This document shows positions 41,278-46,724 of a stretch of DNA of 46,724 nt, piece after piece. This stretch comes from DASPFV01 sp035620975 (lineage in GTDB: Bacteria; Acidobacteriota; Vicinamibacteria; Vicinamibacterales; 2-12-FULL-66-21). A model generated the notes under the pieces. It was not told where the DNA came from and ran no database searches. It saw nothing but the letters and a program-made list of their open reading frames with translations. The stretch spans positions 1 through 46,724 of the forward strand of contig DASPFV010000133.1 in NCBI GenBank assembly GCA_035620975.1, given 5' to 3'. Position numbers and translations under genes: made by a program. Each line of letters opens with the position of its first letter. The first letter of the stretch is position 1.

Positions 41278-41335
41278 GGATCGGAGATCAGGGATGGTCA
41301 GGGATCGGGGCTGGGGCACAGGGAATGGGGATCAC
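41277..41335. repeat. Degenerate GGGATSRG-type repeat
   Basis: The gap has recurring blocks such as GGATCGG, GGGATGG, AGGGATCGG and GGGAATGG in tandem, with irregular period. It resembles the heptamer arrays but is more decayed. Confidence 0.4.
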
Positions 41336-41336
41336 G

Positions 41337-42356
41337 ATGCCGCTGCGAAAGTCGTGTGAACCCCTCGCGATCGTGCTCACGGTCTGCGCGACGGGTGTGC
41401 TCGCAGCGCAGGCGCCGGCGCCGGTGGCGTGGCCGGATGCGGGGCGCGCCGCGTCCGAGCTGCCGCGGCTGCACAGCCTGCTCGTCAGCTGGCGCGGCCA
41501 GCTCGTGCTGGAGCACTACGCGCCCGGCACGCGCGCCTCGCGGCTCGCGAACATCAAGTCGGCCTCGAAGAGCATCATCTCGACGCTCGTCGGTATCGCG
41601 ATCGAGCGAAAGCTCATCAAAGACGTCGAGACGCCGATCGTCACGTACTTCCCTGAGCTCAAACGCGATCCCGATCCGCGAAAGCGCGAGATCACGATCG
41701 AGGATCTCCTCACGATGCGCTCAGGTCTCGAATCCACCAGCGGGCCGAACTACGGCCGATGGGTGCGGAGCCGGAACTGGGTGCGCTTCGCGCTCGATCG
41801 ACCGATGGTCAGCGAGCCGGGCAGCTCGATGGAATACTCCACGGGCACGTCCCACGTGCTGTCGGCGATCCTGACCAGAGTGGCGGGCCGGAGCACCTGG
41901 CAGTTCGCCCGCGACGTCCTCGCACGTCCGCTCGGCATCACGCTCGCGCAGTGGCCTCGCGATCCGCAGGGAATCTACTTCGGCGGCAACGAGATGCTCA
42001 TGACGCCGCGCCAGATGGTCCGGTTCGGGGAGCTCTATCTCCACGGCGGCCGCGTAGATGACCGGCAGGTGGTTCCGGCCTCCTGGATCGACGCCTCCTG
42101 CACGCCGCGGACGGAGTCGCGATTCGATTCCGACCGCCGCTACGGCTATGGCTGGTGGATTCGCGACTTCAACCGTCATCGGGCCTGCTTCGCCTGGGGC
42201 TTCGGCGGGCAGTACATCATGGTCTTCCGCGATCTCGATCTCGTGGTCGTGGCCACGTCCTCGACGGCCATGGACGACGAGCGTCGGGGACACCGGCGCC
42301 TGCTGTTCGACGTGATCGAACAGCACGTGCTGGGGCCGGTCGCTCGCGCGAATTGA
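41337..42356 (+). CDS. Exported serine hydrolase of the class C beta-lactamase family
   Basis: A 339-residue protein with a signal peptide (PLAIVLTVCATGVLAAQ). The catalytic SxxK is Ser75-Ala-Ser-Lys78 in NIKSASKSIIS; the second motif is Tyr167-Ser-Thr (MEYSTGTSHV); the third box is WGFGGQY in place of KTG or HxG. Such proteins include esterases and D-peptidases rather than true beta-lactamases. The ATG at 41337 begins the signal; an ATG at 41325 adds four residues. It closes the co-directional run begun at 31948. The substrate is unknown. Confidence 0.82.
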   Translation: MPLRKSCEPLAIVLTVCATGVLAAQAPAPVAWPDAGRAASELPRLHSLLVSWRGQLVLEHYAPGTRASRLANIKSASKSIISTLVGIAIERKLIKDVETPIVTYFPELKRDPDPRKREITIEDLLTMRSGLESTSGPNYGRWVRSRNWVRFALDRPMVSEPGSSMEYSTGTSHVLSAILTRVAGRSTWQFARDVLARPLGITLAQWPRDPQGIYFGGNEMLMTPRQMVRFGELYLHGGRVDDRQVVPASWIDASCTPRTESRFDSDRRYGYGWWIRDFNRHRACFAWGFGGQYIMVFRDLDLVVVATSSTAMDDERRGHRRLLFDVIEQHVLGPVARAN

Positions 42357-42448
42357 CACCGGTCGTGCTGACGGCTCGGCCGGAGGCCGGCACTGCAGAC
42401 GAAGTGAGAGCGTTCCCGGTTCCCCTTTCTCATGCCGGCCGGCGTTCT

Positions 42449-42925
42449 TCAGCGGCCCGCCAGCTTGCTCCGCAAGGTCGGCCAGTTCGCGTCAGCCTTG
42501 CGGATGTTGCCCGGCACGTCCTCCTGCCACATCCGCTGCACCCGCTTCGAGTAATTCAGATACAGCTTGCCGTGCACGACCGCCCAGGCTTCGGGATCGA
42601 CCGGAGCCGTGTAGCCGCGGCTCACGGCCCAGGCGCAGAAGCCGCCGTACTGGGGTACGTAGCTCTCAGGGCTCTTCTGAAAGAGCTCGCGGTTCGCAGC
42701 TGTGGCGAACCGGTACCGTGTGCCGTTCCAGCTGTACTCGATCGACGGCATCCCGGGCGCGGGTCGGCCCTCCGTGAAGTACGCGACCGGATCAAAGCCG
42801 TCGAGTGCGAGGGCGTCGACCGAGCGGTTCACGAGCTGTCCGCCGGCGATCGCGCAAGGGGCGAGGACGAACCCTGAGAGGAGTCCAAACATGAGGGCGC
42901 GTGCGGTCTTCAAGGTTGAGATCAT
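42449..42925 (-). CDS. Exported YHS-domain protein
   Basis: A 158-residue protein with signal peptide (LMFGLLSGFVLAPCAIAG) and a YHS domain at about 35-110: ALDGFDPVAYFTEGRP, IEYSWNGTRYRFATAANRELF, YVPQYGGFCAWAVSRGY. YHS domains are small folds that often bind metals; this exported subtype is widespread and related to YHS (seleno)proteins, here with a normal Cys in YGGFCAW. Its role is unknown. A GGAG lies upstream of the start. It is divergent from the DedA/ATP-grasp gene. Confidence 0.85.
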   Translation of the reverse strand: MISTLKTARALMFGLLSGFVLAPCAIAGGQLVNRSVDALALDGFDPVAYFTEGRPAPGMPSIEYSWNGTRYRFATAANRELFQKSPESYVPQYGGFCAWAVSRGYTAPVDPEAWAVVHGKLYLNYSKRVQRMWQEDVPGNIRKADANWPTLRSKLAGR

Positions 42926-43038
42926 GCGTGCAAGGCTCCGTGTCGATGGTTCGCCTGTGTGATGCCACTTTCCACGCGGACGTTACGGCGGTAACCGGGC
43001 GCACGGTTGCGGCATCGAAGAGCCGGACGCAGCATCAC

Positions 43039-44706
43039 ATGCTTTCCCTCCTCGATCAGCAGGCGCTTGCCCTGGCCGCCTCGCTCGCCCTTGCAACGCT
43101 GGTGAGCGAGGATCTCGCGTGCATCGCCGCCGGCATGCTGGTGGCCGGCGGCCAGCTCGGATTCGCGTCCGCTGTTGGCGGCTGTTTCTGCGGAATTGCC
43201 GCCGGGGACCTGCTGCTCTTCGTCGCCGGCCGGACGCTCGGGCGGCGGGTGCTGGACTGGCGGATGGTGCGTCGGCGCGTCAGCGCCACCATGCTGGAGC
43301 GCAGCGCCGTCTGGCTCCAGCGCCGCGGGCCGCTCGTGGTGTTTGCGAGCCGGTTTCTGCCAGGCACGCGGGTTCCCACCTGCCTGGCTGCCGGAATGCT
43401 GCAGACCAGCGCGCTCACGTTCACTCTCTGGTTCCTGCTGGCCGCGGCCGCGTGGACACCCCTCCTCGTCGGGGCCTCGGTGCTGGTCGGCATGGAAGCG
43501 GCGGCCTCGACCCTGGCTACCGGCCGTGAAGCCGTGCTGCGGGCGCTCCTCGCGTCGGCACTGCTCATCCTGGCCGTTCGTGGCTACTGCCGGCTTCGGA
43601 CGTGGGAGGGGCGGCGCCGGCTGTATGGCGCCTGGAAGCGTGCGACGCGGTGGGAGTTCTGGCCCGCGTGGGTCGTCTACCTGCCCGTCGTGCTCTACGT
43701 CGTGTATCTCGGCATCCGGCATCGATGCCTGACCGTGTTCACCGCGGCGAATCCGGGCATCCCGGACGGCGGCGTGATCGGCGAGTCGAAATTCGACATC
43801 CTCCAGAAGCTGTCGCCGGCTGGCGTCCACGTCGCGCGCGCCGCGCGCGTGCCCGCCGGAATCCCGACTGAGCGGCGTTCCTGGCTCGTTCGCCAGTTCC
43901 TCGAGCATCAGCATCTGTCGCTGCCCGTCGTACTCAAGCCGGACCAGGGGCAGCGCGGTGCCGGCGTCGTGATCGCGCGAACGGCCGCCGAGGTCGATCG
44001 TTACGTTGCCGCCTCGCGAACGGCCTTCATCGTCCAGGAATACGTGCCCGGCCGGGAGTTCGGCGTCTTCTACTGCCGGCGTCCGTCCGAGCACAGCGGC
44101 CGGATCATCTCGCTGACGGAGAAACGCTTCCCGCATCTCGTCGGCGATGGCGTGCGCTCGATCGAGGAGCTGATCCTCGCCGACGAGCGCGCCGTGTGCC
44201 AGGAACGGACGCACAGGGCTGTTCACCGTGAGAGGCTCACGCGCGTCCCTGGAATGGGGGAGCGGGTGCCCCTCGTGGAGATCGGGAGCCACTGCCGCGG
44301 ATCGCTGTTCCTCGACGCGGGCCGGCTGATCACGCCGGCGATGGAGGACGCGTTCGACCGGACAGCGCGGCAGTTCGAAGGGTTCCACTTCGGTCGCTTC
44401 GACGTCCGCACGCCATCGATCGACGAATTCCGGGAGGGCCGGAGCTTCACGATTCTCGAACTGAACGGTGTCACCTCCGAGGCCACGCACATCTACGATC
44501 CGTCGCTCGGTCCGTTGAACGCCTGGCGAGTGCTGTTCCGGCAGTGGCGGCTGGCGTGTGAAATCGGCGCCTCGAACGTTCGCCGGGGAACCGCGCCCGC
44601 ACCACTGATCGGGCTGCTGCGGCGGGTCGTCTCGTATCGACGCCAGCCAGCCGTGGTTACTTCCCTGGCGCCTCCGACATCGAACCAGCTGGAGGTCAAC
44701 GCATGA
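43039..44706 (+). CDS. DedA/VTT membrane domain fused to an ATP-grasp domain
   Basis: A 555-residue fusion. Residues 1-180 are a DedA/VTT-type membrane domain, with the hallmark FASRFLPGTRVPTCLAAG at 102-119. After a further helix (about 207-225), residues about 235-520 form an ATP-grasp domain: LPVVLKPDQGQRGAGV with Lys300, QEYVPGREFGV with Glu334, GRFDVR with Asp455, and LELNG with Glu474 and Asn476 as Mg-binding residues. DedA proteins handle lipids such as undecaprenyl phosphate or phosphatidylethanolamine; ATP-grasp enzymes join a carboxylate to an amine or thiol. The fusion suggests membrane-tied ligation, substrate unknown. The ATG at 43039 begins the first helix; in-frame earlier starts exist. 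It overlaps the next gene by four bases. Confidence 0.78.
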   Translation: MLSLLDQQALALAASLALATLVSEDLACIAAGMLVAGGQLGFASAVGGCFCGIAAGDLLLFVAGRTLGRRVLDWRMVRRRVSATMLERSAVWLQRRGPLVVFASRFLPGTRVPTCLAAGMLQTSALTFTLWFLLAAAAWTPLLVGASVLVGMEAAASTLATGREAVLRALLASALLILAVRGYCRLRTWEGRRRLYGAWKRATRWEFWPAWVVYLPVVLYVVYLGIRHRCLTVFTAANPGIPDGGVIGESKFDILQKLSPAGVHVARAARVPAGIPTERRSWLVRQFLEHQHLSLPVVLKPDQGQRGAGVVIARTAAEVDRYVAASRTAFIVQEYVPGREFGVFYCRRPSEHSGRIISLTEKRFPHLVGDGVRSIEELILADERAVCQERTHRAVHRERLTRVPGMGERVPLVEIGSHCRGSLFLDAGRLITPAMEDAFDRTARQFEGFHFGRFDVRTPSIDEFREGRSFTILELNGVTSEATHIYDPSLGPLNAWRVLFRQWRLACEIGASNVRRGTAPAPLIGLLRRVVSYRRQPAVVTSLAPPTSNQLEVNA

Positions 44707-46658
44707 CCATCGCCGCCGCCGAATGGCTCGAGGCCGACGGCCTCGGGGGCTTCGCATCGGGCACGTCCACGCTCGTCCGCACCAGGCGCTACCACGGCCT
44801 GCTGCTGCCGGCGCTCACCCCACCCACCAGCCGCGTGATGCTCGTGAATGGGCTGGAGGCCTGGGTCGATGCGCCATCGGGTCGCTTTGCGATCTCCACG
44901 CAGCGCTATGCTCCGGACGTCGTGCACCCGGACGGCCTGGGCCGCCTCGTGTCGTTCACGCAGGACCCCTGGCCGAGCTGGATTTTCCGGCTCGAGGACG
45001 GCAGCGAGCTCGTGCAGGAGCTGTTTGCGGTGCACGGTGCGCCCGTGACGGCGATATCCTGGCGGCTCTCCGAGCCCCGGCCCGGCGTGGTGCTCTCCGT
45101 GCGGCCGCTGCTCTCGGGCCGCGACTATCACTCCATCCACCACGAGAACAGCGCCTTTCGGTTCGACGCGCACGTTGCAGGCGAGCGGACGACCTGGTCG
45201 CCGTACGACGGCTTGCCCGGTGTCACGGCCGTCTCGAACGGTCGGTATGCGCACGCCCCGGATTGGTACCGCAACTTCCTGTACGAGGAGGAGCGGATCC
45301 GCGGGCTGGACTGCGTCGAGGACCTCGCGTCCCCCGGCGTCCTGACGTGGGATCTGTCCACCCCTGCGGTGCTCCTGCTGACCACTGACGCGCGGGCGGT
45401 GAATGGCAGGGCGGAGCAGGCGTTCGAGGAGCTGCGCCAGCGGGAGGCGCGCCGGCGCGTCTACCCGTCAATCCTGCACAGAGCAGCGGACGCGTACCTC
45501 GTTTCCCGCGGCATGGGCAGGACGATCGTCGCCGGATACCCCTGGTTCACCGACTGGGGCCGGGACACGTTCATCTCGATTCGCGGGCTGTGCCTCGCCA
45601 CGGGTCGGCTGGAGGTCGCGAGGGACATCCTCATGGCCTGGTCGGGAGCGGTATCCGAGGGCATGCTGCCGAACCGGTTTCCCGATCGCGGCGACGTGCC
45701 CGAGTTCAATTCCGTCGACGCGTCGCTCTGGTACATCGTCGCGGTGGGCGAGTTCCTCAACGCCTGTCGCGACCGTGGCGTGCAGCTGACCGAACACGAG
45801 GAGAGCGCGCTGAAACGGGCGGTGGACGCCATCCTCACCGGCTACGCGGCCGGCACGCGCTACGGGATCCGGCTCGACGACGACGGGCTGCTGGCCTGCG
45901 GGCGGACCGATGCGCAGCTGACGTGGATGGACGCGAAGATCGGCGACTGGGTGGTGACGCCGCGGACCGGCAAGCCCGTCGAGATCCAGGCCCTGTGGCT
46001 GAACGCGCTGGACGTGGCGGGTGCGTGGTCCGACCGGTGGACTGCCGATCTCGAGAAGGGCACGCGTGCGTTCGCCCAGCGTTTCTGGAACCCCAGCGAC
46101 GGCTGTCTCTACGACGTCGTCGACGTGGATCACCGCCGCGGCACCGTGGATGCGTCGGTTCGCCCGAACCAGATCCTGGCCGTGGGAGGGCTCCCGCGCA
46201 TGCTGCTCGACCGCGAACGCGCCAGGCGCGTGGTCGATGCGGTGGAAGCCCGGCTCGTGACGCCGATGGGGCTGCGCTCGCTCGCTCCCGGATCGCCGGC
46301 CTACGCGTCCCGCTACGAGGGGTCGCCCGCCGAGCGCGACGCGCGGTATCACCAGGGAACCGTGTGGCCCTGGCTGATCGGACCGTTCGTGGAGGCCTGG
46401 CTGCGCGTGCACGGGCCGACGGCCCGCACGCGCCGCGAGGCGCGCGAGCGGTTCCTCGCGCCGCTGCTGGAGCTGGCCGCGCGGTCCGGCGGCCACCTGC
46501 CGGAGATCGCGGACGCGGATCCGCCGCACACGCCGCGAGGCTGCCCGGCGCAGGCATGGTCGGTGGCGGAAGTACTGCGTGTCAGCCTCCAGTTTTCCGC
46601 GCCAGGGTCAGGTCGGCGGAAGGCGCGGCCGGGGTCAGGTCTTGCATTGACGTACTGA
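44703..46658 (+). CDS. Glycogen debranching enzyme (amylo-alpha-1,6-glucosidase type)
   Basis: A 651-residue enzyme of the bacterial GDE type: an N-terminal beta-sandwich (EWLEADGLGGFASGTSTLV; TRRYHGLLLPAL) and a C-terminal (alpha/alpha)6 domain with GYPWFTDWGRDTFISIRGL at about 278-297 and YHQGTVWPWLIGPFVEAW near the end. It removes alpha-1,6 branches in glycogen or maltodextrin; a transferase domain is absent, and malQ in this window may serve that role. Its ATG overlaps the ATP-grasp stop (ATGA). The final residues PGSGLALTY and the TGA come from the terminal REP-like repeat, so the natural C-terminus was probably replaced. Confidence 0.88.
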   Translation: MTIAAAEWLEADGLGGFASGTSTLVRTRRYHGLLLPALTPPTSRVMLVNGLEAWVDAPSGRFAISTQRYAPDVVHPDGLGRLVSFTQDPWPSWIFRLEDGSELVQELFAVHGAPVTAISWRLSEPRPGVVLSVRPLLSGRDYHSIHHENSAFRFDAHVAGERTTWSPYDGLPGVTAVSNGRYAHAPDWYRNFLYEEERIRGLDCVEDLASPGVLTWDLSTPAVLLLTTDARAVNGRAEQAFEELRQREARRRVYPSILHRAADAYLVSRGMGRTIVAGYPWFTDWGRDTFISIRGLCLATGRLEVARDILMAWSGAVSEGMLPNRFPDRGDVPEFNSVDASLWYIVAVGEFLNACRDRGVQLTEHEESALKRAVDAILTGYAAGTRYGIRLDDDGLLACGRTDAQLTWMDAKIGDWVVTPRTGKPVEIQALWLNALDVAGAWSDRWTADLEKGTRAFAQRFWNPSDGCLYDVVDVDHRRGTVDASVRPNQILAVGGLPRMLLDRERARRVVDAVEARLVTPMGLRSLAPGSPAYASRYEGSPAERDARYHQGTVWPWLIGPFVEAWLRVHGPTARTRREARERFLAPLLELAARSGGHLPEIADADPPHTPRGCPAQAWSVAEVLRVSLQFSAPGSGRRKARPGSGLALTY

Positions 46659-46724
46659 ACGGGGACGGAGCCGGGGTCAGGTCTTGCATTGACGTACTAA
46701 CGGCAAATGAGCCAACCGTTAGTA
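46628..46724. repeat. REP-like direct repeats and truncated hairpin at the window end
   Basis: Two identical 29-base copies, at 46628-46656 and 46670-46698, contain GTCTTGCATTGACGTAC and are separated by 13 bases (42-base period). The second leads into an inverted repeat, TACTAACGG (46695-46703) with CCGTTAGTA (46716-46724) around 12 bases. By analogy with 1-58, the opposite-strand REP copy should follow beyond the window. The first copy overlaps the debranching-enzyme stop. Confidence 0.8.

Noticed and set aside
37246..41319. Very long minus-strand open frame opposite the permease and propeller
   Set aside because: Arg/Ala/Gly-rich shadow without motifs; the plus-strand genes are clearly real.
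41337..42356. Antibiotic-resistance beta-lactamase
   Set aside because: The SxxK and Tyr motifs fit the wider serine-hydrolase family; the KTG-type box is absent and no resistance context is seen.
42353..42358. TTGACA as a promoter -35
   Set aside because: It overlaps the serine-hydrolase stop, no -10 follows at 16-18 bases, and the next gene downstream is on the other strand.
46628..46724. Evidence that the window is a closed circle
   Set aside because: Both ends share the REP motif, but the end sequence (TAACGG stem) does not continue into the start sequence (GGCCG stem); there is no exact terminal overlap.

Overview
The window looks like a high-GC bacterial chromosome fragment (about two thirds G+C by eye, not computed), probably Acidobacteriota of the Vicinamibacteria type. 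That assignment is inference. It rests on a Gram-negative envelope (a TonB-dependent receptor with a carboxypeptidase-regulatory domain, MacB/FtsX-type permeases), several exported amidohydrolases of the D-aminoacylase type, PQQ-like propeller proteins, frequent leaderless-looking starts, and gaps filled by short degenerate tandem repeats. No tRNA, rRNA, CRISPR array, prophage or transposase gene was seen. Both ends lie inside copies of the same REP-like repeat, so the window is probably a contig broken at a multicopy repeat.

Layout: 1-64 inverted REP pair; 139-5058 peptidase M29-like protein, small esterase, a D-aminoacylase-like protein lacking its usual metal motif, and a creatininase/NTF2-like fusion; 5154-9444 a tightly overlapped operon of methyltransferase, membrane-anchored MutS-like ATPase and a polytopic GT-C-like membrane protein, facing a GT2 glycosyltransferase; 10850-16622 a small exported protein, a 39-residue membrane peptide, an SSS symporter, an intact D-aminoacylase and an EF-hand-containing beta-propeller; 16924-20289 the TonB-dependent receptor; 20532-21250 a VapBC-type toxin-antitoxin pair; 21399-24637 a two-gene unit of a HEAT-repeat protein and an HD-GYP phosphodiesterase sharing an N-terminal domain; 24645-25630 a frameshifted threonine dehydratase; 25705-31864 a GH42-like hydrolase, Nudix, DinB, aminotransferase and MalQ; 31948-42356 a long co-directional run of LuxE/PaaK-like adenylating enzyme, LuxC/ALDH-like reductase, GT4 glycosyltransferase, ABC ATPase, giant FtsX-like permease, beta-propeller and serine hydrolase; 42449-46658 a YHS protein, a DedA/ATP-grasp fusion and a glycogen debranching enzyme.

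How the genes fit together: the exported deacylase, symporter, TonB receptor and GH42-like enzyme suggest scavenging of D-amino-acid conjugates and glycans. MalQ and the debranching enzyme indicate alpha-glucan turnover. The 31948-42356 run could make or export a lipid or glycolipid, with an acid-activation and aldehyde-forming pair at its head. The least explained parts are the HEAT/HD-GYP pair, the LuxC/LuxE-like pair linked to an exporter, the DedA/ATP-grasp fusion and the terminal REP pairs. All functional statements come from reading motifs; no database search was possible.
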